Counted from the stretch's first letter, positions 7,432-14,965 are shown. The stretch: 16,772 nt of DNA from Bacteroidales bacterium (GCA_017527945.1 JAFXPL010000001.1:1-16772), one strand, 5' to 3'. Translations and numbers: made by a program. The notes: generated by a model not told the origin, from the letters alone.

Positions 7432-8142
7432 ATGAAATCAATCTCAACCTACGAAAACAAAAGACTAACCATCAAACAATGGAGTGTCCAGGACCGGCCT
7501 CGGGAAAAATATGCCAAAAATGGTGCCATCGCCCTGACCGACGCAGAATTGATTGCCATCCTGCTGCGTACCGGCAACCTAAACGACTCCGCCGTGGAAT
7601 TGGCAAAAAAAGTGCTCGCAAGCTCTGGCAATAGCTTGAACAACCTGTCTGAAAAGACCCTGCAGGAACTTTCCCAAGTGAAAGGCATCGGGCAGGCCAA
7701 AGCCATCGCCCTGATGACGGCTTTCGAAATCGGCAAACGGATACAGGCCGAGAAAGTGGAGGAACGACTACAAATCCTTAGCAGCAGCGATGTGGTGAGC
7801 CTCATGCAAGACAAGATTGCCCATCTCGGGCACGAAGAGTTCTGGGCCATCTATCTTAACCAAGCCAACCGGATTGTCCACGTCTGCCAAATCAGCAAAG
7901 GGGGAATCTCCTCCACCGGTGTTGATACGCGAATCGTTCTGCAACAGGCCGTGCTGAACATGGCCACCCAAATCGTGCTATGCCACAACCACCCATCCGG
8001 AAGCGTACGCCCCAGCAAAGCCGACATCCTACTGACGGAACAACTTAACAAGGCCGCCAACCTGATGGACATCACCCTTTTGGACCATATCATTGTGCAC
8101 AAGCAACACTATTTCAGTTTTGTAGAGGAAGGCAAATTGTAG
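7432..8142 (+). CDS. radC: RadC family JAMM/MPN+ domain protein
   Basis: This 236-residue protein has the full RadC layout. An N-terminal helical part (SVQDRPREKYAKNGAIALTDAELIAILLRTG, 18-48) is followed by a helix-hairpin-helix like LSQVKGIGQAKAIAL (about 80-94). A C-terminal JAMM metalloprotease-like domain carries HNHPSGSVRPSKAD (H185, H187, D198) as predicted zinc ligands. Despite the name, a DNA-repair role is not supported for the family, and its biochemical activity is unsettled. Many mobile elements carry radC, but this full-length copy among housekeeping genes looks chromosomal. It is 7 bases downstream of the DUF58 gene. Confidence 0.94.
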   Translation: MKSISTYENKRLTIKQWSVQDRPREKYAKNGAIALTDAELIAILLRTGNLNDSAVELAKKVLASSGNSLNNLSEKTLQELSQVKGIGQAKAIALMTAFEIGKRIQAEKVEERLQILSSSDVVSLMQDKIAHLGHEEFWAIYLNQANRIVHVCQISKGGISSTGVDTRIVLQQAVLNMATQIVLCHNHPSGSVRPSKADILLTEQLNKAANLMDITLLDHIIVHKQHYFSFVEEGKL

Positions 8143-8216
8143 CCACCCCATTCAATGAGGCTCCCCTACCCCGACAACCACTGCCCAAGGCAATACGCAC
8201 ACAAACCAAAAAATAT

Positions 8217-8224
8217 TATCTTTG
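8217..8224 (+). promoter_or_regulatory. Predicted -7 box of cysS
   Basis: TATCTTTG matches the Bacteroidota -7 consensus and lies 32 bases before the cysS ATG, predicting a leader of about 25 bases. The -33 position has no clear TTTG. The surrounding sequence CCAAAAAATAT is A rich. Confidence 0.6.
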
Positions 8225-8256
8225 CACCCTGTTTCACACCAAGGCTATATTACAAT

Positions 8257-9747
8257 ATGAAAAACACAGACAATAAAGGCAAAGTATTCTTATACAATAC
8301 GTTATCAAAACGGAAAGAATTGTTTCAGCCCATCACCCCCGACCATGTAGGTCTCTATGTCTGCGGTCCCACCGTATATGGAGAACCGCACCTCGGCCAT
8401 GCCCGTCCGGCAGTGACTTTCGATGTGGTGTTCAGATACCTTACCCATATCGGCTACAAGGTACGCTATGTACGCAACATCACCGACGTGGGCCATCTGG
8501 AACACGATGCCGACGAAGGGGAAGACAAAATCGCCAAGAAAGCCCGACTGGAGCAGTTAGAGCCCATGGAAGTTGCACAATACTACATGGATAGTTACCA
8601 TCGTGCCATGGATGCACTCAACGTGAAGGGCCCTTCCATCGAACCCCGCGCCTCCGGCCACATCATCGAACAAATTGAAATGGTGCAGAAGATTCTCGAC
8701 AAAGGGTACGCTTACGTGTCAGACGGATCCGTCTATTTCGATGTTGAGAAATTCAACAAGGACTTCGGCTACGGCAAACTCTCCGGCCGAGTGCTCGACG
8801 AGCTCATCGCCAACACCCGCGAGCTGGACGGCCAAAGCGAGAAACAGAATCCCGCAGACTTCGCCCTCTGGAAGAAAGCCTCGCCCGAACACATCATGCG
8901 ATGGAACTCCCCGTGGAGCGTCGGTTTCCCCGGCTGGCATATCGAATGCACTGCAATGAGCACCAAGTACTTAGGCGAACAATTCGACATCCACGGTGGC
9001 GGAATAGACCTGCTGTTCCCGCACCATGAGTCGGAAGTGTGCCAAAGTACCGTGGCCAACGGAAGAAGTTCCGTGCGCTACTGGATGCACAACAACATGA
9101 TCACCATCGAAGGGCAGAAGATGGGCAAATCCTTGGGCAACTTCATCACGCTCAACGAGTTTTTCACAGGCAACCACCCCAAGTTAGAAAAGGCCTACTC
9201 CCCGATGACTATCCGCTACTTCGTGCTTCAAGCCTCCTACCGCGGCACCGTTGACTTCAGCAACGCCGCACTGCAATCCGCCGAAAAAGGGCTTGAGAAA
9301 CTGTATGCCGCAGAACGCCACCTCGACAGCCTGAAAGCTGGTGCCACCTCCACGGAGGACATCGCCGCTCTGCAGGAACGCTGCTACGAGGCGATGAACG
9401 ACGACTTCAACACCCCGAAAGTGATTGCCGAGCTCTTCAACGCCGTTCGCATCATCAATGCCGTGAAAGACGGTCACGCCACCCTGACTGCCGAAGACAT
9501 CGACCTGCTGAAGACCACCTTCCGAACTTTCTTCTTCGACATCCTCGGCATAAAGCCCGAATTGGCCCAAGGCGACACCCGTGAACACGATGCCCTTGAA
9601 AAAGCCATGGCTCTGGTGCTCGACATGCGCAAAACCGCCAAAGCCGAAAAGAACTGGGCTCTTTCAGACAAAATCCGCGACGAACTCAACGCCGCCGGCA
9701 TTGTAGTGAAAGACACCAAGGATGGAGCCGAATGGAGCCTTAGTTAA
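8257..9747 (+). CDS. cysS: Cysteine--tRNA ligase
   Basis: The enzyme charges tRNA-Cys with cysteine in the cytoplasm. From the ATG at 8257 it has 496 residues, normal for the family. An in-frame extension to 8155 runs through the promoter and is rejected. Class I synthetase signatures are present: HLGH at 45-48 and KMGKS at 288-292. The zinc ligands C36, C231, H256 and E260 keep the spacing of C209/H234/E238 in the E. coli enzyme for the last three. The C-terminal helical anticodon-binding part ends with [29 protein letters not shown]. It has its own promoter-like box. Confidence 0.98.
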   Translation: MKNTDNKGKVFLYNTLSKRKELFQPITPDHVGLYVCGPTVYGEPHLGHARPAVTFDVVFRYLTHIGYKVRYVRNITDVGHLEHDADEGEDKIAKKARLEQLEPMEVAQYYMDSYHRAMDALNVKGPSIEPRASGHIIEQIEMVQKILDKGYAYVSDGSVYFDVEKFNKDFGYGKLSGRVLDELIANTRELDGQSEKQNPADFALWKKASPEHIMRWNSPWSVGFPGWHIECTAMSTKYLGEQFDIHGGGIDLLFPHHESEVCQSTVANGRSSVRYWMHNNMITIEGQKMGKSLGNFITLNEFFTGNHPKLEKAYSPMTIRYFVLQASYRGTVDFSNAALQSAEKGLEKLYAAERHLDSLKAGATSTEDIAALQERCYEAMNDDFNTPKVIAELFNAVRIINAVKDGHATLTAEDIDLLKTTFRTFFFDILGIKPELAQGDTREHDALEKAMALVLDMRKTAKAEKNWALSDKIRDELNAAGIVVKDTKDGAEWSLS

Positions 9748-9774
9748 TTCTGAATTAAGGATTAAGGATTAAGA
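9744..9774. repeat. Inverted repeat over the cysS stop plus three heptamer units
   Basis: TTAATTC (9744-9750) and GAATTAA (9752-9758) form a perfect inverted pair including the cysS stop codon. ATTAAGG, ATTAAGG and ATTAAGA (9754-9774) follow as three tandem 7-bp units. The rest of the gap up to speB is T rich with no clear promoter. Similar 7-bp periodicity appears at 14977-15060. Confidence 0.6.
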
Positions 9775-9806
9775 ATTTTGATTTTTTGACTTAGGGATAT
9801 CCAACT

Positions 9807-10670
9807 ATGATAAAGGTTATGCCACACTTTCTTGACATGGATGACGAGCGTCTCTACGAACTCGAAAACGCTCGATATGTCATCATGGGAGTACCCTACG
9901 ACGGCACCAGCACTTTCGTGAAAGGCGCCGACAAAGGACCGCAGGCCATTCTCGATGCTTCCGACAGTTTAGAGCTGTACGACATTCAGTATCAACACGA
10001 AGCATGGCTCGCCGGCATTCACACCGACCGAAACGACTATGACCTCCGAACTCCAGACACCATGGTGGAGTCAGTGCACAACCGGACGAAACACTTCCTT
10101 TCGATGGGCAAACGTCCCGTGCTGTTAGGCGGCGAGCATTCCGTTTCCGTCGGGGCCATCCGCGCAATGGCCGAGGAGTACCCCAGCCTGACTGTGCTGC
10201 AAATTGACGCTCATGCCGACCTTCGCGACAGCTACCACGGATCCATCTACAACCATGCTTGCGTCATGCGCCGCGCCCAGGAAGTCGCCCGCGTGGTGCA
10301 GGTAGGTATCCGAAACGTATGCTCCGAGGAACTGCCCCATGTGGTGCCCGAGAACATCTTCTACGCCCACCACATCCACAACCGCACCGACTGGATGGAC
10401 CAAGCCATCAGCCGACTCACAGACAACGTCTATATCACCATCGACCTTGACGGTTTCGACCCCTCGATACTACCCGCCACGGGCACACCGCTGCCCGGCG
10501 GCCTGCTATGGTACCCCACCCTCGAGTTCCTCCAAAAGGTGTTCCGCAGCCGGAACATCGTCGGTTTCGACGTAGTGGAGCTCTGCCCACAACAAGACAG
10601 CAAGGTTTCAGACGTACTCGCCGCAACACTGGTATATAAGATGTTGACTATGTGGGAAACATGCGATTAG
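9807..10670 (+). CDS. speB: Agmatinase/ureohydrolase family protein
   Basis: The 287-residue product belongs to the arginase/agmatinase fold. The dimanganese site is visible as GGEHS (108-112), DAHADLRDSY (134-143, with D134, H136, D138) and DLDGFDPS (213-220, with D213 and D215), followed by E258 in VVELCP. Agmatinase hydrolyses agmatine to putrescine and urea in polyamine synthesis. DAHADLRD is typical of agmatinase rather than arginase, and bacterial agmatinases are of this length. Formiminoglutamase or guanidinobutyrase activity cannot be excluded. No other polyamine gene is in the window. It follows cysS by 59 bases. Confidence 0.9.
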   Translation: MIKVMPHFLDMDDERLYELENARYVIMGVPYDGTSTFVKGADKGPQAILDASDSLELYDIQYQHEAWLAGIHTDRNDYDLRTPDTMVESVHNRTKHFLSMGKRPVLLGGEHSVSVGAIRAMAEEYPSLTVLQIDAHADLRDSYHGSIYNHACVMRRAQEVARVVQVGIRNVCSEELPHVVPENIFYAHHIHNRTDWMDQAISRLTDNVYITIDLDGFDPSILPATGTPLPGGLLWYPTLEFLQKVFRSRNIVGFDVVELCPQQDSKVSDVLAATLVYKMLTMWETCD

Positions 10671-10722
10671 TGTACTTTTTATCCATAGAAATAGAAAACG
10701 CAAACAAGATTAAGCATTAATT

Positions 10723-11478
10723 ATGAACAAGATCGTGATGATTACGGGTGCCACCAGCGGTATCGGGCTGGGATGCGCAAGAAAATTCGCCGCAAACGGC
10801 GACAAATTGATACTCACCGGACGCAACAAAGAGAAACTGGAGGAAATCCGCCAGGAACTGGCCGGCAAGGGCGCACAGGTGCTGACGCTGGTGTTCGACG
10901 TGCGCGACCGCGATGAAGCAACCCGCTGTGTCAACGGACTGCCTGCAGAGTGGCGCGACATCGACGTACTGGTGAACAACGCCGGACTGGCACTCGGACT
11001 CGAACCCGAATACGAAGGGAGCTTCGAAGACTGGGAGACGATGATCGACACCAACATCAAGGGATTGCTAACCATGACCCGTCTTATCGTGCCGGGAATG
11101 GTGGAGCGCGACCGGGGCCACGTCATCAACATCGGCTCCGTGGCCGGCGATGCCGCCTATGCCAATGGGAACGTCTATTGCGCCACGAAATCGGCAGTGA
11201 AGACGCTGACCGACGGTCTTCGCCTCGATGTGGCAAGCAGTTCCGTGCGCGTGACGAACCTCAAGCCAGGACTGGTGGAGACAAATTTCAGCAACACACG
11301 TTTCCACGGCGACACTGAACGCGCCGCCAACGTCTATAAGGGCATCAAGCCGCTTACTGGCGACGACATCGCCGACGTGGCCGTCTATGCTGCCAACGCA
11401 CCCGCCCACGTACAGATCGCCGAAGTGTTAATTCTCGCCACCCATCAAGGAAGCGGCAGCGTCATCGTGAGAAAATAG
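10723..11478 (+). CDS. Short-chain dehydrogenase/reductase, YdfG-like
   Basis: This 251-residue classical SDR has the nucleotide motif TGATSGIG (8-15), the NNAG motif (85-88) and the catalytic set N111, S139, Y152 and K156 (YCATK). An arginine at 34 (LTGRN) at the end of the second strand suggests preference for NADP(H). The overall pattern, including LKPGLVETNFSNTRF, resembles YdfG, an NADP-dependent dehydrogenase acting on L-allo-threonine and 3-hydroxy acids. The substrate remains inference. It lies 52 bases after speB in an A/T-rich gap with no convincing promoter. Confidence 0.93.
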   Translation: MNKIVMITGATSGIGLGCARKFAANGDKLILTGRNKEKLEEIRQELAGKGAQVLTLVFDVRDRDEATRCVNGLPAEWRDIDVLVNNAGLALGLEPEYEGSFEDWETMIDTNIKGLLTMTRLIVPGMVERDRGHVINIGSVAGDAAYANGNVYCATKSAVKTLTDGLRLDVASSSVRVTNLKPGLVETNFSNTRFHGDTERAANVYKGIKPLTGDDIADVAVYAANAPAHVQIAEVLILATHQGSGSVIVRK

Positions 11479-11525
11479 AGCCGACCGAAGCTTTTTATCT
11501 CTTGCTGTACGAAAGGAGAAGACTC

Positions 11526-12101
11526 ATGACCAAGAAAATCCTTTATATCCACGGGTTCAACTCAGCGGGAGGCGGACACAAGTCCCAGGAAATCCAAAAG
11601 ATGTTCCCCGACTGGCAGGTATTATCACCGACCTTCGACTATAAGAACCCTGCAGAAGCACAGAAAAAAATCGATTCTCTAATACGCATTCAGCATGTCA
11701 ACATGGTGATAGGCACCTCGCTGGGTGGCTTTTTCGCCATCTACTGCGCCAAGAGACACCGAATCCCCGCCGTAATCATCAACCCGACGCTTCGTCCTTC
11801 GGAAACCCTCGCCAACCACCTCGGCAAGCAGAAGAATTACGTGACCAAGGAGGAATACCAATTCACCTCGGCTGACCTCACCAAGTTCGAGGAATTCCAA
11901 CGCAAAGTGTTCGACAAACTCCCTTGCGACGGGTCACTGCTGCACTTCGCCCTCTCCACCGACGACGAAATGCTCGGAGACCACCACTACCTCGAAGAAA
12001 AATTCCCGGACTGCCACGACTTCAACTACTTCGACCAACAGGGGCATCGCTTCGCGGGTGTCAAAATTCTACGCCCCCTCATTGAACGCGCGATGCCATA
12101 A
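11526..12101 (+). CDS. YqiA/YcfP (UPF0227) family alpha/beta hydrolase
   Basis: The 191-residue protein is a small alpha/beta hydrolase, a probable cytoplasmic esterase. YIHGFNS (7-13) forms the oxyanion segment, GTSLGG (63-68) holds nucleophile S65, LSTDDEML supplies the acid near D146, and GHRF supplies H174. An AAAGGAG sequence 8 bases upstream decides the start at 11526. A TTG at 11502 would only add RBS-encoded residues. Natural substrates of the family are not well defined. Its 3' end overlaps the convergent NqrC-like gene by 23 bp. Confidence 0.88.
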   Translation: MTKKILYIHGFNSAGGGHKSQEIQKMFPDWQVLSPTFDYKNPAEAQKKIDSLIRIQHVNMVIGTSLGGFFAIYCAKRHRIPAVIINPTLRPSETLANHLGKQKNYVTKEEYQFTSADLTKFEEFQRKVFDKLPCDGSLLHFALSTDDEMLGDHHYLEEKFPDCHDFNYFDQQGHRFAGVKILRPLIERAMP

Positions 12102-12696
12102 ACGCTGCACTCTCAACGCGCCCCAACATCTCATCCACCCCTTTCGAGGTCAACGTAGCTCCTGAAATGGCATCGACACGGTTCTCTTCGGCGACATCGC
12201 CTGCAGTTCCCGATTTCAACACTCTCACAGACACAAAGTTGCCATCTTTGTCGTAGAGTTTCTTGCCCTTAAAAGATTTCAGAAACGCCTCCTCGGTGAT
12301 TTTCGCGCCGAGACCAGGAGTTTCCGACTTGTGGTCGAAACTAACGCCTTTAAGCGTCTGACCATCCTCCGAAACCACCGCATAGCCCCAAATCGGGCCC
12401 CACAACCCTTTGCCGTCGAGGCGAAGGGCGATGCCCAAGGAACCATCGGCGCATACAACCCGATACTTGCGACCATCTTCTGCAAGCGGCACCGCCAAAT
12501 TCGAGAAGGCATCCACGGCCTTCGACCGGCTGATGTCATGTCCTGCCGCCTGCAAAATTTGCTGGCACGTCTCGGCCTGCTTATTACGGTCGCGACGCGG
12601 CTTCAGACCCGTTGAAACCACCGCCAGCACTACCGCAATAACCACAACTAACACCGTGACATACAAGAAGATGTATGTATTGCTAAACTTCTTCAT
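12079..12696 (-). CDS. NqrC-like FMN-binding protein, orphan
   Basis: The 205-residue protein has one N-terminal membrane segment (about 8-28) and then a periplasmic FMN-binding domain. NqrC signatures are GKGLWGPIWGYAVV (95-108), HKSETPGLGAKI (122-133) and DAISGATLTSKGV (175-187), where T181 of SGAT is the expected covalent FMN acceptor. In the sodium-pumping NADH:quinone reductase, NqrC carries FMN in the electron path. Here neither nqrA/B nor nqrD/E/F is on either side. The chain is also short compared with Vibrio NqrC (about 257), mainly between the membrane segment and the FMN domain. It may be a relocated nqrC, a paralogue, or a flavoprotein serving another complex. The upstream neighbour on the same strand is TonB-domain gene A, 72 bases away with a possible terminator between. 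Confidence 0.85.
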   Translation of the reverse strand: MKKFSNTYIFLYVTVLVVVIAVVLAVVSTGLKPRRDRNKQAETCQQILQAAGHDISRSKAVDAFSNLAVPLAEDGRKYRVVCADGSLGIALRLDGKGLWGPIWGYAVVSEDGQTLKGVSFDHKSETPGLGAKITEEAFLKSFKGKKLYDKDGNFVSVRVLKSGTAGDVAEENRVDAISGATLTSKGVDEMLGRVESAAFMASRVQ

Positions 12697-12738
12697 GAAT
12701 TTGATTTTTAATCTCCATTAAGACTCAAACCAACCTAT

Positions 12739-12766
12739 AAAAAAACTTTCCTGCACAAACAGTGCA
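12739..12766 (-). terminator. Possible intrinsic terminator after TonB-domain gene A
   Basis: On the minus strand, TGCAC (12762-12766) pairs with GTGCA (12752-12756) around a 5-base loop. Six bases later a run of seven T follows (12739-12745). It begins three bases past the stop codon. The stem is short, so it is a weak call. Confidence 0.45.
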
Positions 12767-12768
12767 CT

Positions 12769-13176
12769 TCACAGCCGGAACGTCACCGGCACCTGGAAAT
12801 AGCACCGCACCGGCTTCCCCATGTTCCGTCCGGGCTTCCACTTCGGCATCGACATCACCCCGCGCAGCGCCTCCACGTCGCAATCGGTGAAAAGCGGGAT
12901 TTTCACCTGGCCATGGGTCACCCGGCCGTCCCTCTCCACCACGAACTCGACCAACACCGTGCCCGTGATGCCGTTCTTCTTCGCCACCTCGGGATACTGG
13001 ATTTCCTTGGCCAAGAACGCGTTCAGGGAATCGAGGCCTCCAGGGAATTCGGGCATCTCCTCCACGAACATCATCGGAGGATCCTCACCATAATCTTCCG
13101 TGACGACCTGCGCATTCGCCAAAAAGCACAACAGGCCGAATGCCCAAATAGCTATGAATTTTGCAAGCGTGTTCAT
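12769..13176 (-). CDS. Periplasmic TonB C-terminal-domain protein without membrane anchor (gene A)
   Basis: The 135-residue protein has a cleavable signal peptide (residues 1-22, ending ANAQ) and then almost only a TonB C-terminal domain: MPEFPGGLDSL (41-51), YPEVAKKNGITGTVLVEFVV (61-80), MPKWKPGRNMGKPV (110-123) and the terminal VPVTFRL. TonB normally spans the inner membrane and contacts ExbB/ExbD through its N-terminus. This one has no anchor, so it cannot act as a standard energy transducer alone. Cysteines 99 and 125 recur in gene C and could form a disulfide. The last 96 residues match gene C at 77 of 96 positions by my own alignment. Confidence 0.88.
   Translation of the reverse strand: MNTLAKFIAIWAFGLLCFLANAQVVTEDYGEDPPMMFVEEMPEFPGGLDSLNAFLAKEIQYPEVAKKNGITGTVLVEFVVERDGRVTHGQVKIPLFTDCDVEALRGVMSMPKWKPGRNMGKPVRCYFQVPVTFRL
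12772..13059 (-). repeat. Duplicated TonB-domain coding segment, copy in gene A
   Basis: This 288-bp segment and 14105-14392 are direct copies on the minus strand, coding for the last 96 residues of genes A and C. They match over long runs at the DNA level and at 77 of 96 residues without a gap. Confidence 0.85.
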
Positions 13177-13192
13177 TGTTCAAAATTTTCTG

Positions 13193-13200
13193 CAAAACTA
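13193..13200 (-). promoter_or_regulatory. Possible -7 box of gene A
   Basis: TAGTTTTG on the minus strand fits TAnnTTTG and lies 16 bases upstream of the gene A start codon. No TTTG is found at the -33 distance. Confidence 0.45.
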
Positions 13201-13265
13201 CAATTTCTTTCCGAATTATTCCCGCAACGCTGGCTGATGACCGCAGATTTTTTTCCTCTCAAAAT

Positions 13266-13294
13266 TTTGTATTTCTGAAAAAAGAATATCTTTG
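13266..13294 (+). promoter_or_regulatory. Predicted promoter of gene B
   Basis: TATCTTTG (13287-13294) is preceded by TTTG (13266-13269) at 17-base spacing, slightly short of the usual 19. The TTTG is part of the palindrome CAAAATTTTG (13260-13269). The leader would be about 48 bases. Genes A and B are divergent, sharing a 171-bp control region. Confidence 0.65.
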
Positions 13295-13347
13295 CACCCG
13301 AATTGGCTTTTGGCTTTACATATTGGTCACTAACACGAATCACCATC

Positions 13348-13581
13348 ATGAAAAATGGCAGACGGACTTGCGAAGTTTTGAAAGAGGTGCGGCGGAAGGT
13401 CGCACAGGAGAACAACATTGCGCTGACGGAGCGTGAATGCACCTTCGAGGGCGACTGCCGAGGCACGTGTCCCTATTGCGAGGCCGAAGTGCGTTATCTC
13501 GAACGGGAGCTGCAGCGTCGAAAGGCCCTGGGCAGGGCCGTCGCGGTGGCAGGTCTCGCCGTCTCTTCCATGATGATGGGC
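13348..13581 (+). repeat. Inverted copy of the cysteine-module coding segment (gene B)
   Basis: This 234-bp segment, coding for residues 1-78 of gene B, is repeated in inverted orientation at 14732-14965 in gene C. The encoded residues match at 60 of 78 positions without a gap. Confidence 0.85.
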
Positions 13582-14010
13582 TATGGGCAATCCGTCACAC
13601 CGCAGGCACCCACCACCACATCGCTTCCCCCGACGACAAACGACTCCATTATCATTGACGGAAACGGCGAATGGGAACCTGTAGGGATCGTTGTAGCTGA
13701 CGTTGACCTCCCGAACCCCCAGCAATGGCATCCGGACATATCCGGCACCCCGGCGCAATACCTGAAAGAACGGCTTACGGTCCCGCGTTCCGTACTTCGG
13801 AACCGGACCATCGAAAGGACGTACATCGTCCTCATCATCAACGAGGACGGCGAAGTGAAGGAGGTGGTGTTCCAACCCAAGAACGATTCGCCGGGCGAAG
13901 AGGAAAAAGCATTTTACGAGGATGTCACCCGCATTCTGAAAACGATGCCGAAATGGGTGGGCGGGCATTCCGCCGCAAGCTACGAAATCGCCGTCCGCGA
14001 ACTGTGGTGA
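13348..14010 (+). CDS. Cysteine-rich module plus hydrophobic segment plus diverged TonB-like domain (gene B)
   Basis: The 220-residue product starts at the ATG at 13348, matching the start of gene C. Residues 1-58 are hydrophilic with C8, C31, C37, C41 and C44 (the last four spaced x5, x3, x2, ending CPYC). A hydrophobic stretch lies at about 62-78 (GRAVAVAGLAVSSMMMG), then a Thr/Pro-rich linker. The C-terminal 65 or so residues look like a decayed or specialised TonB domain: TYIVLIINEDGEVKEVVF and a retained MPKW, but the VPVTFRL end and the cysteine pair are missing. Topology is probably cytoplasmic N-terminus with periplasmic C-terminus. Function is unknown. The N-terminal module is not one I can name, though I have the impression it recurs in Bacteroidales proteins. 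Confidence 0.8.
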   Translation: MKNGRRTCEVLKEVRRKVAQENNIALTERECTFEGDCRGTCPYCEAEVRYLERELQRRKALGRAVAVAGLAVSSMMMGYGQSVTPQAPTTTSLPPTTNDSIIIDGNGEWEPVGIVVADVDLPNPQQWHPDISGTPAQYLKERLTVPRSVLRNRTIERTYIVLIINEDGEVKEVVFQPKNDSPGEEEKAFYEDVTRILKTMPKWVGGHSAASYEIAVRELW

Positions 14011-14101
14011 TGGTTATCCCTGCGGATGAGCGCGGCACGCTGAAGGCCTTCAATGCCCAACATTACAATTTATCCGCGCAGTCGCGTATGATTGGTGCGG
14101 A

Positions 14102-14965
14102 TCACAGCCGGAACGTCACCGGCACCTGGTAGAAGCACCGCACGGGCTTCCCCATGTTTTTTCCGGGTTTCCACTTCGGCATCGACATCACCCCACGCAC
14201 CGCTTCCTTGTCGCATTCGGGGAAGAGCGGGACTTTCACCTTGGCGTTGGTCACCTGCCCGTCCTTTTCCACCACGAACTCAACCAGGACCGTGCCTGTG
14301 ATGCCGTTATTCTTCGCCACCGGTGGATATTGAATTTCTCTCGCCAAGAAAGCTTGCAAGGAATCTGCTCCTCCAGGAAATTCGGGATACTCCTCCACGA
14401 CACGGGACACCGGCTCCCCGGGTGGCTCCCAAGATGGATACTCGTCGGCATCGTCGACTTCAATAACCCCCGCATAGACGTCAGTACTGTCAAACTCCCA
14501 AAAATCGGGTACATCTGTTGAAACACAAAGGCCATCTTCCACGATTCGCAGGATTTCCTCTTTCGGGGCGGGGGCGGGCCGGTTGCCGCTGGTGGGTGCA
14601 TTTGCCGGTTCGCCGACTGGTTCAGGGGATGATTCAGGGGACGGTTCTGCAGCTTGCGACAGCGTGTTGACGGGGGTGGGCTCGGGTTCGCTGCCGGCGG
14701 GCGTCGCGGGCGTTTTCGGATCGTGGCACGCACCCATCATCATAGTAGAGACGGCGATGCCCGCCACGGTGACGGCCTTGCCGAGCGCCCGGCGTTTGGA
14801 GAGTTCCCGCTCCAGGTAGCGCACCTCCGATTCGCAATAGGGACATGTGCCCCGGCAGTCGCCCTCGTGCGTGCATTCGCACTCCGCCAACGGGATGTCA
14901 TTCTCTTGTGCGATCTTCCGCCGCACATCCTTCAGGATCTCGCAAGTCCGTTTGCCTTTTTTCAT
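14102..14965 (-). CDS. Cysteine-rich module, hydrophobic segment, proline-rich linker and TonB C-terminal domain (gene C)
   Basis: The 287-residue protein is the complete form of the cluster. The N-terminal module has C8, C29, C31, C37, C41 and C44, with GDCRGTCPYCE shared with gene B. A hydrophobic segment follows at about 62-78. Residues about 82-150 are a Pro/Glu-rich linker of the kind that lets TonB cross the periplasm. The TonB domain occupies about 190-287, from EYPEFPGGADSL to VPVTFRL. The start at 14965 aligns with gene B. The frame is open to an ATG at 15046 through a heptamer array. MGAC at 77-80 resembles a lipobox but is far too distal and not conserved in B. It converges on gene B, 91 bp apart. 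Confidence 0.87.
   Translation of the reverse strand: MKKGKRTCEILKDVRRKIAQENDIPLAECECTHEGDCRGTCPYCESEVRYLERELSKRRALGKAVTVAGIAVSTMMMGACHDPKTPATPAGSEPEPTPVNTLSQAAEPSPESSPEPVGEPANAPTSGNRPAPAPKEEILRIVEDGLCVSTDVPDFWEFDSTDVYAGVIEVDDADEYPSWEPPGEPVSRVVEEYPEFPGGADSLQAFLAREIQYPPVAKNNGITGTVLVEFVVEKDGQVTNAKVKVPLFPECDKEAVRGVMSMPKWKPGKNMGKPVRCFYQVPVTFRL
14105..14392 (-). repeat. Duplicated TonB-domain coding segment, copy in gene C
   Basis: Partner of 12772-13059, in direct orientation, about 1.3 kb away. The similarity stops at the proline-rich linker, upstream of the EYPEF motif. Confidence 0.85.
14732..14965 (-). repeat. Inverted copy of the cysteine-module coding segment (gene C)
   Basis: Partner of 13348-13581 in opposite orientation. 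Together with the direct copy at the other end of the gene, it makes gene C a mosaic of its two neighbours. Confidence 0.85.

Noticed and set aside
8155..8256. 34-codon extension of cysS
   Set aside because: It covers the TATCTTTG box, and the family start aligns with the ATG at 8257.
14020..14081. Possible terminator between convergent genes B and C (GCGGAT/ATCCGC)
   Set aside because: The arms are 6 bp and about 44 bp apart, with no T run on either strand.
14722..14733. Lipobox-like MMGAC in gene C
   Set aside because: It lies about 80 residues from the N-terminus, beyond any signal peptide, and the cysteine is absent in gene B.
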